This document shows positions 54,412 through 63,047 of a DNA stretch of 64,000 nt, one piece after another. Every line of letters starts with the position of its first letter. Within the stretch, counting starts at the first letter, position 1. The notes below the pieces were generated by a model. It saw only the letters and a program-made list of their open reading frames with translations, was not told the origin of the DNA and searched no databases. Origin of the DNA: Legionella steigerwaltii (GTDB lineage Bacteria > Pseudomonadota > Gammaproteobacteria > Legionellales > Legionellaceae); assembly GCF_001468065.1 (NCBI RefSeq), contig NZ_LNYZ01000013.1, positions 489,118 through 553,117 of the forward strand. Direction: 5' to 3'. The position numbers were made by a program, and so were the translations under genes.

Positions 54412-55734
54412 TTAAGATGTTACATAGGCTCCCTTTATAGAGTGTAGTGTGATTTCCGCTAATTTCCCAATTACTTCATAACTAGTATTTAAAGGAGGAA
54501 GCCAATAAAGCGTATTTCCTATTGGTCTTATTAATGCACCATGCTTTAATGCATGTTGATACACTTTATTACCTATTCGATTATGCCCTGTATCTTCAAG
54601 ATCAGCAGCGACAACTGCTCCAATTCCACGAATATTGCTTAATCTACCTGAAAGTTGCGCTATTTCAGTTAAAGCAGTAAGCATGTATTCCCCTAGATTT
54701 TGCGCCTGCATCATTATTTTTTCTTCATGCATAACACGAATAGTTGCTAGTGCCGCACTCACTGCGAGTGGGTTAGCGCTGTAGGTATGTGAATGCAGAA
54801 ACGATTTTCCGCTTGCATAATCTGCATAAAAAAGATCGAAAATAGAACTGTCAATCATGATACAGCTTAAAGGAATGGATCCGGAAGTTAGTCCTTTGGA
54901 TAAACAAATCAGATCCGGTTCTACATCTGCATGATGTGAAGCAAGCCATTTGCCTGTGCGTCCCATTCCGGTCATTATTTCGTCAGAAATGAGATAAATA
55001 TCTTTGCTTTTGGCCCAGGACGATAGTTTTTTAAGAAAATCGGGGCTATAACATAGCATCCCTCCAGCGCCTTGAATCAATGGTTCAATAATAATGGCGC
55101 AGACTTTGTCGCACACTGCTTCTAATTCTTTTTCAACAGCAGACCAATACGAATCACAATTGCTCCATAGGGAGTCTTCTTTTCCGGAAATATAAGGAAT
55201 ATTTTGAATAAAATGACAGGTTAGTCCAAATGACGTATAGGGAGCTTTGTAAATGCCCAAATCACTGATACTCATTGCGCCCAGTGTTTCCCCATGATAT
55301 CCATTTTTAAGTGCAATAAATTGATTCCTATCTGTAAAACCCTTGATTTGATTCGCATGGATCGTCAATTTCATTGCTATTTCAACTGCGCTGGAGCCAT
55401 CACTGGCAAAGAAGGTATGTTGTTTCTTAGTAATTTTAGTGAGCTCTTCTGCTAACTCAACGAGTTGTGGGTGTGTGGTATTAGCTGCAATGACATGTTC
55501 AAAACGATTAAGCTGTTCTGTTATTGCTGTCATCACAGCAGGATGGCCATGACCTAAAGATTTACACCACCAGCTGGAGATGGCATCAATCAATGGGCCT
55601 TTATCGGTATAAAGATAGCTACCTTGTGCTTTTTCAATAAGGAGAGGAGGACAGGTTTCAAAATCTTTCATTTGTGTACAAGGGTGCCAAAAGTGTTTCA
55701 AATCTCTACTAATTAATTGATGTACGTTAACCAT
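54412..55734 (-). CDS. bioA: Adenosylmethionine-8-amino-7-oxononanoate aminotransferase
   Basis: The protein has 440 residues from MVNVHQLISRD and is a class III PLP aminotransferase making diaminopelargonate from KAPA and SAM in biotin synthesis. Signatures are HFWHPCTQMKDFE, DGSSAVEIAMK, YHGETLGAMSI, LISDEIMTGMGRTG and the Schiff-base Lys in CLSKGLTSGSIPL. The start at 55734 lies inside the BirA-type operator. A start at 55776 would lie in the bioB promoter and lacks homology. It is divergent from bioB and leads a packed minus-strand group with the EAL gene, the repeat protein and coaE. Confidence 0.95.
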   Translation of the reverse strand: MVNVHQLISRDLKHFWHPCTQMKDFETCPPLLIEKAQGSYLYTDKGPLIDAISSWWCKSLGHGHPAVMTAITEQLNRFEHVIAANTTHPQLVELAEELTKITKKQHTFFASDGSSAVEIAMKLTIHANQIKGFTDRNQFIALKNGYHGETLGAMSISDLGIYKAPYTSFGLTCHFIQNIPYISGKEDSLWSNCDSYWSAVEKELEAVCDKVCAIIIEPLIQGAGGMLCYSPDFLKKLSSWAKSKDIYLISDEIMTGMGRTGKWLASHHADVEPDLICLSKGLTSGSIPLSCIMIDSSIFDLFYADYASGKSFLHSHTYSANPLAVSAALATIRVMHEEKIMMQAQNLGEYMLTALTEIAQLSGRLSNIRGIGAVVAADLEDTGHNRIGNKVYQHALKHGALIRPIGNTLYWLPPLNTSYEVIGKLAEITLHSIKGAYVTS

Positions 55735-55755
55735 TTTAAAAATTTTGGTTGACAA
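55724..55755. promoter_or_regulatory. BirA-type biotin operator between bioA and bioB
   Basis: The half sites ACGTTAACC (55724-55732) and GGTTGACAA (55747-55755) are separated by 14 bases, which fits TTGTAAACC-N14/15-GGTTTACAA (6/9 and 8/9 matches). The location between divergent bioA and bioB is where BirA binds in E. coli. It covers the likely bioA start codon. Confidence 0.75.
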
Positions 55756-55776
55756 GATTAAGCGGCACTTTATCAT
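55749..55776 (+). promoter_or_regulatory. bioB promoter
   Basis: TTGACA at 55749-55754, a 16-base spacer and TATCAT at 55771-55776 form a good sigma-70 promoter. Its -35 hexamer lies inside the right half of the BirA operator, so holo-BirA binding would block it. Confidence 0.7.
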
Positions 55777-55872
55777 GTTCGCTAGGTAAATAAAATGAGA
55801 AATATGGAATGCAGCTGGGCTTTTCTTTGCTTGCCTAAGCTGTTTTTAATATCCTTGAGAGGAGGAACTGTT

Positions 55873-56820
55873 GTGACTCAAGCTAAGAAGCACTGGTCTA
55901 TTTCTGAAATTACAGCGCTTTATGAACAACCATTTAATGATTTGTTGCACCAGGCATCTACGGTGCATAGAGCAAATCATCAACCGAATTCATTGCAATT
56001 TGCCTCCTTGCTTAGCATTAAAACGGGTGCTTGTCCTGAAGATTGTGGTTATTGTTCACAGAGTGGCCATTATAAGACGCATGTTGAAAAAGAAAAATTG
56101 ATGTCTGTTGAAGATGTCTTAAAATGTGCAAAAGAAGCAAAAGAGGGTGGGGCACAACGTTTTTGCATGGGTGCTGCTTGGCGCTGTCCACCAGATAAAG
56201 TTATGGATAACTTGAAAGAAATGGTTAAAGGCGTTAAGGCATTAGGATTAGAAACCTGTATGACTTTAGGGATGCTCAATCAAGAACAAGCAACCTCTTT
56301 AAAGGAAGCTGGATTGGATTATTATAACCATAACATTGATACCTCACCTTCATACTATGAAAAAGTAGTAACAACACGCAAATTTAGTGAGCGTCTTGAA
56401 ACTTTGGAACATGTAAGAAGCGCTGGGATAGGTGTCTGTTGCGGGGGAATATTGGGTCTAGGCGAAACAAGAGAAGATCGAATAGAGTTTTTATTTACTC
56501 TTGCCAATATGGAGTCACCCCCAGAAAGTGTTCCAATAAATCGTCTTATTCCAGTGGAAGGGACTCCTCTTGCAAAGGCAGCACAAGTTGAAGGGATTGA
56601 ATTAGTTCGGACTATTGCGACAGCGCGAATATTAATGCCCCAAAGTATGGTCAGATTATCCGCTGGCAGAGTGGGAATGAGTGAGGAGTTACAAGCTCTA
56701 TGTTTCTATGCTGGAGCTAATTCTGTGTGGTTGGGTGATAAACTTCTCACTGAAGAAAATCCACAACGGACTAAGGATAAAACTCTTTTTGACAAGCTAG
56801 GTTTAACTGAGATGGTATAA
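55873..56820 (+). CDS. bioB: Biotin synthase
   Basis: The protein has 315 residues and is a radical SAM enzyme that inserts sulfur into dethiobiotin. The cluster motif is [16 protein letters not shown] (CxxxCxxC), followed by [23 protein letters not shown] and [12 protein letters not shown]. The GTG at 55873 has a near-perfect AGGAGG seven bases upstream. An in-frame ATG at 55795 would add 26 residues unlike BioB. bioF starts directly after the stop. Confidence 0.97.
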   Translation: MTQAKKHWSISEITALYEQPFNDLLHQASTVHRANHQPNSLQFASLLSIKTGACPEDCGYCSQSGHYKTHVEKEKLMSVEDVLKCAKEAKEGGAQRFCMGAAWRCPPDKVMDNLKEMVKGVKALGLETCMTLGMLNQEQATSLKEAGLDYYNHNIDTSPSYYEKVVTTRKFSERLETLEHVRSAGIGVCCGGILGLGETREDRIEFLFTLANMESPPESVPINRLIPVEGTPLAKAAQVEGIELVRTIATARILMPQSMVRLSAGRVGMSEELQALCFYAGANSVWLGDKLLTEENPQRTKDKTLFDKLGLTEMV

Positions 56821-57963
56821 ATGGCTATAAGTCATAAGATTAAGGATTATACGAATCAGTTAGCACATGAAGGACTATTAAGAAATAGACTAATCAATGC
56901 TGACGACTCGTCATTAATTCATTTTGACAGCAATGATTATTTATCGTTAGCCAAAGACAAACGTATTTCAGAAGGTTACCAGCGTGGGTATGCCTTATAT
57001 CCTGCAGGTAGCGGTGCCTCGATGTTGTTGAGTGGGTATCACCCGAATCACCGAGCAGTTGAAGAGGCATTTGCTAACTTATTGGCGGTAGATGATTGCA
57101 TTTTATTTTCCTCAGGATATGCGGCAAATCTCGCAGTTACGGCGTTACTTGGTAAATTAAAAGTACATTGTTTTATTGATAAAGAAATACACGCATCAAT
57201 TTATGATGGATTAGCTTTATCACAAGTAAACTACACACGCTATTTGCATAATAATTTAGATGATTTAGCTCGTAAATTAATAGCTTCAGTCAAATGCTCT
57301 GCTTTAATTACGGAGGGTGTTTTTAGTATGAGTGGCCAATTGGCCCCTTTAGCAAAACTGTCTTCTCTTTGTAGAATGAACCAAAGCTCACTCTTAGTTG
57401 ATGAAGCGCATTCATTTGGAATCTTAGGAACTCAAGGAAGGGGGGCAGTATCACATCACGGTTTAACTCAAAATGAAGTCCCATTAAGGATTATTCCGTT
57501 AGGAAAAGCCTATGCCGCTCAAGGTGCACTTGTTGCTGGTAAAGCAGACTGGATTTATGCTTTATTACAAGCAGGGCGTTCAGTTATTTATTCAACTGCT
57601 GTAAGCCCAGCCTTAAGTTATGGCTTATTACATGCTTTGGAATTTATAGTTAATGCGGAGGAGAGGAGGTCGAAACTAACACAATTAATCACTTTATTTA
57701 GATCATATATTAAACAGTCTCCTTTAACTTGGGCTGATTCTATGAGTCCAATTCAACAACTTCAATTAGGTTGCCCACATTCAGCATTATATTATGATCG
57801 AGAGTTGAAAAAACAAGGGATTAGTTGTTGTGCTATAAGGAAACCTACAGTAAGTACAAAAGCATCCGGTTTGCGTATCATATTGAATTACAATCACACT
57901 CCGGAACAGATCCGTGAGTTATTTGAAAAGTTAAGTTTTATTTATGAACATAAAAATTCATAG
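56821..57963 (+). CDS. bioF: 8-amino-7-oxononanoate synthase
   Basis: The protein has 380 residues and is a PLP enzyme condensing pimeloyl-thioester with alanine. It has [47 protein letters not shown] and the lysine region [17 protein letters not shown]. The last is written GKAYAAQG where most BioF have GKAxGxxG; the lysine is kept. It follows bioB with no gap, and its last 20 bases overlap bioH. Confidence 0.95.
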   Translation: MAISHKIKDYTNQLAHEGLLRNRLINADDSSLIHFDSNDYLSLAKDKRISEGYQRGYALYPAGSGASMLLSGYHPNHRAVEEAFANLLAVDDCILFSSGYAANLAVTALLGKLKVHCFIDKEIHASIYDGLALSQVNYTRYLHNNLDDLARKLIASVKCSALITEGVFSMSGQLAPLAKLSSLCRMNQSSLLVDEAHSFGILGTQGRGAVSHHGLTQNEVPLRIIPLGKAYAAQGALVAGKADWIYALLQAGRSVIYSTAVSPALSYGLLHALEFIVNAEERRSKLTQLITLFRSYIKQSPLTWADSMSPIQQLQLGCPHSALYYDRELKKQGISCCAIRKPTVSTKASGLRIILNYNHTPEQIRELFEKLSFIYEHKNS

Positions 57964-58669
57964 TTACGGAAAAGGATTTCCTCTGGTTTTTTTTCATGGA
58001 TGGGGATTTGACAGTCATGTTTGGTTGCCATTAGTGCCTAAACTCTCTATGGATTACCAGCTTATATTAATTGATTTGCCAGGTTTTGGTCATAGTCCAA
58101 TCATGGACTGGAATGTATTTAAACAGTTTTTAGTGAATCAATTACCTAACCAGTTTGCATTAATAGGTTGGTCTATGGGTGGGTTATATGCCACTCGTTT
58201 AGCAGTAGAAGAACCTAATCGAGTAGAGTATCTTATTAACGTGACCTCATCGCCACGATTTTTACATAGAAATTTATGGCCAGGTGTTTCTCAAGAGGTA
58301 TTTAAAAAATTTTATAAAAAATTATTGGAAGAACCAAGTGCTACCCTAAAAGAATTTATGGAGCTTAATGGATTAGCGATCAATGATAGACTGCAACATC
58401 TCCCAGATAAACTTCCATCTCCTGAAGGGTTAGAGTTAGGTCTTAAAACTCTAGAAACTTGGGATTTACGTGAGGAGCTAAAACAGTTCGGCAAGCCCGC
58501 ATGTTTTATGTTTGGTCGACTTGATCCTATTGTTCCGATTAAAACAATGAATTCCATGCAAGTGAACTATCCTGAGTTTAATTATATACTGTTCAAACGT
58601 GCTGCACACATGCCTTTTTTATCTCATGTGGATTTATTTATCGAAGAAATCCGAGGATTTATTAAATGA
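57944..58669 (+). CDS. bioH: Pimeloyl-ACP methyl ester carboxylesterase
   Basis: The protein has 241 residues with an alpha/beta-hydrolase fold. The nucleophile elbow is GWSMGG, the acid is in FGRLDPIVP and the His is in [10 protein letters not shown]. BioH removes the methyl ester from pimeloyl-ACP, ending chain building for biotin. [10 protein letters not shown] near the start is typical. It overlaps bioF by 20 bases and bioD by four. Confidence 0.95.
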   Translation: MNIKIHSYGKGFPLVFFHGWGFDSHVWLPLVPKLSMDYQLILIDLPGFGHSPIMDWNVFKQFLVNQLPNQFALIGWSMGGLYATRLAVEEPNRVEYLINVTSSPRFLHRNLWPGVSQEVFKKFYKKLLEEPSATLKEFMELNGLAINDRLQHLPDKLPSPEGLELGLKTLETWDLREELKQFGKPACFMFGRLDPIVPIKTMNSMQVNYPEFNYILFKRAAHMPFLSHVDLFIEEIRGFIK

Positions 58670-59304
58670 AGCGTTTCTTTATTACTGGCACTGATACTGA
58701 TTGTGGTAAAACTTATGTAACAACCCAGTTGTTAAATTATTTTTCATCGGCAGCTGCAATTAAACCCATTGCAAGTGGATGTATGGAGATAGAAAATAAG
58801 CTGGTCAACAGTGATGCGGAGCATTTACAAAAAAATAGTAAGAAAAGTATCAGCATGGAAGTAATAAATCCCTGGCGATTTAAATTGCCTGTTTCACCTC
58901 ATATTGCTGCAGAGAGTGAAGGAGTTTGTTTATCCCTTACTGAAATAGCAGATTATTGCCTCAATTTGCAGTTGGATGGGATTGAAACATTATTTATTGA
59001 GGGTGCGGGTGGATTAATGGTGCCTTTAAATGACCACGACACTTGGATTGATTTTTTACAAATCACTAAAATCCCAGTTATTTTAGTAGTTGGGATGAAA
59101 TTGGGATGTATTAATCATGCATTGTTGACGGAAGCTGCTTTGCTTGCAAATAACATTCAATGCACGGGTTGGATTGCCAATTGCATTGACCCAAACATGC
59201 AGGCTTTATCCGCTAATATTGCAACGTTAAACCGAAAACTTACTTCCCCTCTTTTGGCAAAAGTACCATTTGGAGGGGATTTAACAATGATTGATTTTTT
59301 ATAG
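58666..59304 (+). CDS. bioD: Dethiobiotin synthetase
   Basis: The protein has 212 residues. The P-loop is [17 protein letters not shown], with [18 protein letters not shown] and [10 protein letters not shown] as family motifs. It closes the ureido ring of dethiobiotin with ATP and CO2. It is the last gene of bioB-bioF-bioH-bioD and overlaps bioH by four bases. No bioC is present after it; the next gene is convergent and unrelated to biotin. Confidence 0.96.
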   Translation: MKRFFITGTDTDCGKTYVTTQLLNYFSSAAAIKPIASGCMEIENKLVNSDAEHLQKNSKKSISMEVINPWRFKLPVSPHIAAESEGVCLSLTEIADYCLNLQLDGIETLFIEGAGGLMVPLNDHDTWIDFLQITKIPVILVVGMKLGCINHALLTEAALLANNIQCTGWIANCIDPNMQALSANIATLNRKLTSPLLAKVPFGGDLTMIDFL

Positions 59305-59327
59305 CTAAATTATTGACATCCAATTTT

Positions 59328-60197
59328 TTACTTTTCCTGCCCATTTTCTTGAGTAAATAATTTAGCTAAAGCAATAAGACAAGGTGTTCCCATAGTAAAA
59401 ACAGTGATCAGTGACAAACTATAGATTAAGTCATGCAATGCTCCTGAATAATTTTCAGGAGAAGCAATAGGCTCAGACACACCACCTACCCAAGGTACTA
59501 AAATAATAGACAGTGCCATGATCGCATAATAAATAAGTGGTTGACTCCAAAATGCTTTGCATGTGTTGTGTGGGTTTTTTTCAGGATAATATGAGGCAAA
59601 AAGTTGATATAAAAACATAAAAATAAATACAGTAAAAAACCAGCCTACATAATTTTGTATACCAATCCCAAAATAAGGTCCTCCTTGAGGCCAAATCCAA
59701 TCACCTGCAACGGTAGACTCATAAGGGTCTAAACAGAGATCCCATCCAACCATTAACATTGCACCAATCAATGTGCTAAAAAATAGGGCTGATTTTTTAG
59801 GAGTTCCCTTAATGCCTAAAATCAAACGAGCTGTCATTAAACTGGAATAACCCATAGCAACATAGGATACCTGAATCATAAAAGGCACTCCTAATAATTT
59901 AGGTCCTAGATGATTCGTATAATGATACCGGCCGAATATTGCACCAGTAGCAACGCCAGTGGCTTCAGAGCAAAAACTAAAAATCCATGTGATCACGAGA
60001 AAAACGAGGATGTTTCTAACACCCCATCCGATTATCCCATGTATTAGCATAAATAAGAATGCCAGTAACATCGTAAGAATTGAATTTGTTGTATAACTGA
60101 TGCTGAGCCAAGGTGAAAAGATAAGAAGAAAAATAATTGCAAGAAATAAAAAATTTATAGAGAGCAAACTCTGCTGACACTTAATATCCTTGAACAT
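59328..60197 (-). CDS. Carotenoid-biosynthesis-type membrane protein (CruF/DUF422)
   Basis: The protein has 289 residues with seven or eight membrane helices. FSFCSEATGVATGAIFGRYHYT, LLGVPFMIQVSYVAMGYSS and GWDLCLDPYESTVAGDWIW match the CruF/DUF422 family, whose studied members hydrate carotenoids. No phytoene synthase, desaturase or other pigment gene is nearby, so the substrate here is unknown. The ATG at 60197 follows AAGGA. A TTG at 60245 would add 16 residues and is disfavoured. Confidence 0.8.
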   Translation of the reverse strand: MFKDIKCQQSLLSINFLFLAIIFLLIFSPWLSISYTTNSILTMLLAFLFMLIHGIIGWGVRNILVFLVITWIFSFCSEATGVATGAIFGRYHYTNHLGPKLLGVPFMIQVSYVAMGYSSLMTARLILGIKGTPKKSALFFSTLIGAMLMVGWDLCLDPYESTVAGDWIWPQGGPYFGIGIQNYVGWFFTVFIFMFLYQLFASYYPEKNPHNTCKAFWSQPLIYYAIMALSIILVPWVGGVSEPIASPENYSGALHDLIYSLSLITVFTMGTPCLIALAKLFTQENGQEK

Positions 60198-60322
60198 TTG
60201 AACATTCCTTGTTGAGCTTTTCTCAACCATAATAGCATACCACAAAAAATATACCGCCTACTTGTTGTTTCAATGCCACTATTGTATGTTAATGAAGAAT
60301 TCATTTAATGAAAGGGAAAATA

Positions 60323-60589
60323 ATGTTTACACGGGATAAGTTGATCCAATCAGTAATGACTACTTTTTTTATTCTCATTGCAACTGGAAGTTCAGCTGCC
60401 GATACCAATGATACGAGTGCTGCAACAGAAAAATGTTATGGAATTGCGAAAAAGGGAATGAACGATTGTGCTACTGCAACTGCATCATGCGCTTCCTCTG
60501 CTACTAAAGACCGACAAAAAGATGCTTTTATTTTGTTACCAAAAGGACTATGTGAACGGATTGTTGGTGGTAATCTCAAACCTGAATAA
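60323..60589 (+). CDS. Bufferin-like peptide precursor (DUF2282, BufA1-type)
   Basis: The protein has 88 residues with a signal peptide (about 1-25, ending SSAA). The mature part is KCYGIAKKGMNDCA, then ATASCASSATKD and LPKGLCERIVGGNL. This matches the DUF2282 (BufA1) family, copper-linked RiPP-like peptides usually processed by an MNIO enzyme (BufB, DUF692) with a DUF2063 partner. Four conserved cysteines are present. Neither bufB nor bufC is next to it; yceI and cytochrome b561 genes follow after 48 bases. The ATG at 60323, after AAAGGGAA, is preferred to 60308. Confidence 0.82.
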   Translation: MFTRDKLIQSVMTTFFILIATGSSAADTNDTSAATEKCYGIAKKGMNDCATATASCASSATKDRQKDAFILLPKGLCERIVGGNLKPE

Positions 60590-60637
60590 GTAATTAAAAT
60601 TGATTTAGAATTCACATTGAAAATAAGGAAATTGATT

Positions 60638-61225
60638 ATGAAGCAAATTCTAAGCGGCTTGTCCACATTATTGTTTATGGCATTCACTTTCTCTGCGCCA
60701 ATTTATGCTGCACCCGAAACGTTTACTTTAGATAAAAATCATACTTTTGTACTGTGGAGTATTGATCACTTGGGCTTTTCAACTCAGTATGGTAAATGGT
60801 ACGCAACAGGTAAATTGATTCTTGATAAAGATAATCCAAGTCAAAGTAAAGTCGATGTGAAAATTGATGTTGCTAATATGGTTACTGGTATTCCAGAATT
60901 GGATAAGCATTTAAAAAGTAAGTTGTTTTTTGATACAGAACATTTTCCTACCGCAACTTTTGTCAGCAATAAAGTTACCCCTCAAGGTAATAATAAAGCA
61001 ACAGTTGATGGTACCCTAACATTGCGCGGGGTAAGTAAACCAGTGGTGTTGGATGTTACCTTAAATAAAGAAGGAATGAATCCAATTACCAATAAAATGT
61101 CAGTTGGCTTTACAGCCATGACCTCTATAAAACGCTCTGATTTCGGGATAAATGCTTTTCTGCCTTCTGTAGGTGATAAAGTTGATATTTCAATTGGTGC
61201 AGAAGCATATCAGGATAAAAAATAG
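60638..61225 (+). CDS. YceI-family periplasmic lipid-binding protein (1)
   Basis: The protein has 195 residues with a signal peptide (about 1-24, cut near IYA-AP). The YceI lipocalin-like barrel is clear: FTLDKNHTFVLWSIDHLGFST, KSKLFFDTEHFPTATFVSNKV, GTLTLRGVSKPVVLDV and SIKRSDFGINAFLPSVGDKVDI. YceI proteins bind isoprenoid chains in the periplasm. Eight bases separate it from the cytochrome b561 gene. AAGGAA precedes the chosen ATG; 60617 would add seven residues. Confidence 0.93.
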   Translation: MKQILSGLSTLLFMAFTFSAPIYAAPETFTLDKNHTFVLWSIDHLGFSTQYGKWYATGKLILDKDNPSQSKVDVKIDVANMVTGIPELDKHLKSKLFFDTEHFPTATFVSNKVTPQGNNKATVDGTLTLRGVSKPVVLDVTLNKEGMNPITNKMSVGFTAMTSIKRSDFGINAFLPSVGDKVDISIGAEAYQDKK

Positions 61226-61233
61226 GACCTCTT

Positions 61234-61767
61234 ATGCAAATCAAAAACAGCACAACTCACTTTGGTATTGTTACTATAATACTTCATTGGATTATTGCTC
61301 TGTTAATTATTGGATTGTTGGTTTTGGGGTTGTACATGGTATCTTTACCATGGAACCCCCAAAGATTGAAGTTCTATGGATGGCATAAAGAGTATGGTTT
61401 ATTAGTCCTTTTTTTAGCGATTTTTAGAATTATTTGGCGACTGAGTAATGAGCAGCCTGAACTTGCTTTGCCTTGGCTGGAAAAAATTGCTGCGCGCAGT
61501 ATGCACTGGGCATTTTACGTGTTTATGTTTGCCATGCCAATTACTGGTTGGTTAATTACTTCAGCCGCTGGATTACCTGCATCATTTTTTGGACTATTTA
61601 CCTTACCTAACCTTATAGCACCTGATGAAAGTAACAGAGTTTTATTTCAATGGATCCATGAATGGTTAGGGTACGCGCTCATTGCAGCGATCTGTATGCA
61701 CACAGCTGCAGCTCTAAAACATCACTTTATTAACAAGGATGATATATTACGGAGAATGTTCCCATGA
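61234..61767 (+). CDS. Cytochrome b561
   Basis: The protein has 177 residues and four membrane helices with the haem-ligand histidines of the CybB family: HFGIVTIILHWIIALL, MHWAFYVFMFAMPITGW, WIHEWLGYALIA and CMHTAAALKHHF. It probably moves electrons between quinones and periplasmic partners. Pairing with yceI is common (yceJ-yceI in E. coli). Here it lies between two yceI genes, overlapping the second by four bases. Confidence 0.93.
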   Translation: MQIKNSTTHFGIVTIILHWIIALLIIGLLVLGLYMVSLPWNPQRLKFYGWHKEYGLLVLFLAIFRIIWRLSNEQPELALPWLEKIAARSMHWAFYVFMFAMPITGWLITSAAGLPASFFGLFTLPNLIAPDESNRVLFQWIHEWLGYALIAAICMHTAAALKHHFINKDDILRRMFP

Positions 61768-62327
61768 AAATAATAAAGTATTTTATCTTTCTATTTTTTT
61801 TGAATAGTACCTATGCGAATGCTTTACCTGAATGGACACTTGTTCCTAATGAAAGCAGTATAAGCTTCACTGCAACACAAAATAACGCACCTGTTACTGG
61901 CTCATTTAAAGAGTTTTCTGCAACAATAGAGGCAGACCCTGCTCATTATCAAGACAGTAAAGTAGATGTAGTAGTGAACATTAACTCACTTACAACTGCA
62001 TATGCCGAAATAACCTCAATATTAGTCAGTTCAGATTGGTTTAACGCCAAAGAGTTTCCAAAAGCTGAATTTAAATCAACTAAGTTCACTAAAAAGGATG
62101 ATAAGAATTACGAAGCGGCTGGAACATTAACCATAAAGAATAAATCGATGCCAGTAACACTTACCTTTACAGCGGTTGAGTCCCCTAAAGATCATCTGGT
62201 TGTTGAAGGACATACTACTGTAAAACGATTGGATTTTGGTATAGGACAAGGCGATTGGTCTAGTACGAGTGAAATAAAAGATGAGGTAACTATAAATTTT
62301 AAAGCGGTTGCTGAGCGCAAGAAATAA
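61764..62327 (+). CDS. YceI-family periplasmic protein (2)
   Basis: The protein has 187 residues with a signal peptide (about 1-20, cut near ANA-LP). Barrel motifs are WTLVPNESSISFTATQNNAPV, FNAKEFPKAEFKSTKF, AAGTLTIKNKSMPVTLTF and VKRLDFGIGQGDW. It is clearly a second, distant YceI in the same operon, with a polar instead of the first copy's DHLGFST-type opening. Two YceIs around a b561 suggest distinct ligands or a donor-acceptor pair. Confidence 0.92.
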   Translation: MKIIKYFIFLFFLNSTYANALPEWTLVPNESSISFTATQNNAPVTGSFKEFSATIEADPAHYQDSKVDVVVNINSLTTAYAEITSILVSSDWFNAKEFPKAEFKSTKFTKKDDKNYEAAGTLTIKNKSMPVTLTFTAVESPKDHLVVEGHTTVKRLDFGIGQGDWSSTSEIKDEVTINFKAVAERKK

Positions 62328-62363
62328 TAATATTAATGTTATAGAGAACTTAAAATGTAGCTT

Positions 62364-62395
62364 TGTAGCCTGGGTGCAGTGTAGCGTAACCCGAG
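62364..62395. repeat. REP-like element, copy G (single worn arm)
   Basis: One left arm, TGTAGCCTGGGTGCAG then TGTAGCGTAACCCGAGA, with three or four changes from copy E. No matching right arm is seen. It lies between the convergent second yceI and the Spy-like gene. Confidence 0.8.
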
Positions 62396-62441
62396 ATTTT
62401 TGAAAAAGACAATGTAAATTTTATTAAAGTATGAAAATAAT

Positions 62442-62470
62442 AATGCCTGATCATTAGAAAGTCAGGCATT
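62442..62470. terminator. Hairpin between yceI and the Spy-like gene
   Basis: AATGCCTGA (62442-62450) pairs perfectly with TCAGGCATT (62462-62470), with an 11-base loop. On the minus strand it begins 11 bases after the Spy-like stop and is followed by a loose T-rich run, so it is best read as that gene's terminator. It could also act in both directions. Confidence 0.65.
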
Positions 62471-62480
62471 TAAACGGCGA

Positions 62481-62912
62481 TTAAACATTATGATGCAAAT
62501 ACCATTTTTTCTTTAATTCAAGAAACTTAGCTTTTTGTTTTTCATTTAAAAGGGAAAACATCTGATGCTGCATCATTATTCTACTTTTTAACATGGAGCC
62601 TCTAATTTTGTTTATTTTTTCGATTAGAGTATCAAGTTTTGCTTCATCAATTTTATCAGATTGGATCATAGAGCTAATTTGACTACGCAATAATCTGAGT
62701 TGAGCATAATTTTCTTTGAGTGAAGCCATAGCTTTTTCTTTGTATGCTTTTATCTTGGCTTTTTGATCTGCAGAGAGACTTAATTCTTGGGCTAACCTAT
62801 CAAATCGATGATGAGAATTACAGTGTTTTGAGTCACCAATACATGCAAAACCTGGCTGACTTATGGCCATTACTAGTGCGATGGTTGATAACCAGAGAAG
62901 TTTTTTACTCAT
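62481..62912 (-). CDS. Spy/CpxP-family periplasmic protein (LTxxQ)
   Basis: The protein has 143 residues with a signal peptide (about 1-23, cut near GFA-CI). The helical mature part has the paired LTxxQ-like motifs LSLSADQKAKIKAYKE and LLNEKQKAKFLELKK that define the Spy/CpxP family of ATP-independent periplasmic chaperones. A histidine/cysteine patch sits at the mature N-terminus (CIGDSKHCNSHH) and could bind metal. In enterobacteria such genes are Cpx targets; the Cpx pair lies about 50 kb away in this window. No clear CpxR box was verified. Confidence 0.87.
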   Translation of the reverse strand: MSKKLLWLSTIALVMAISQPGFACIGDSKHCNSHHRFDRLAQELSLSADQKAKIKAYKEKAMASLKENYAQLRLLRSQISSMIQSDKIDEAKLDTLIEKINKIRGSMLKSRIMMQHQMFSLLNEKQKAKFLELKKKWYLHHNV

Positions 62913-63047
62913 TATCCATTCCTCATAATAATTATACCAACTTTCCTGTTTTGTCCTTTGTCATCGACGATGACTTTATTGGAGTATAGACTATAGTATG
63001 AATAAATACAGTATGTTAGAGCCAATCTATAAACAGGTAATTCCAAT

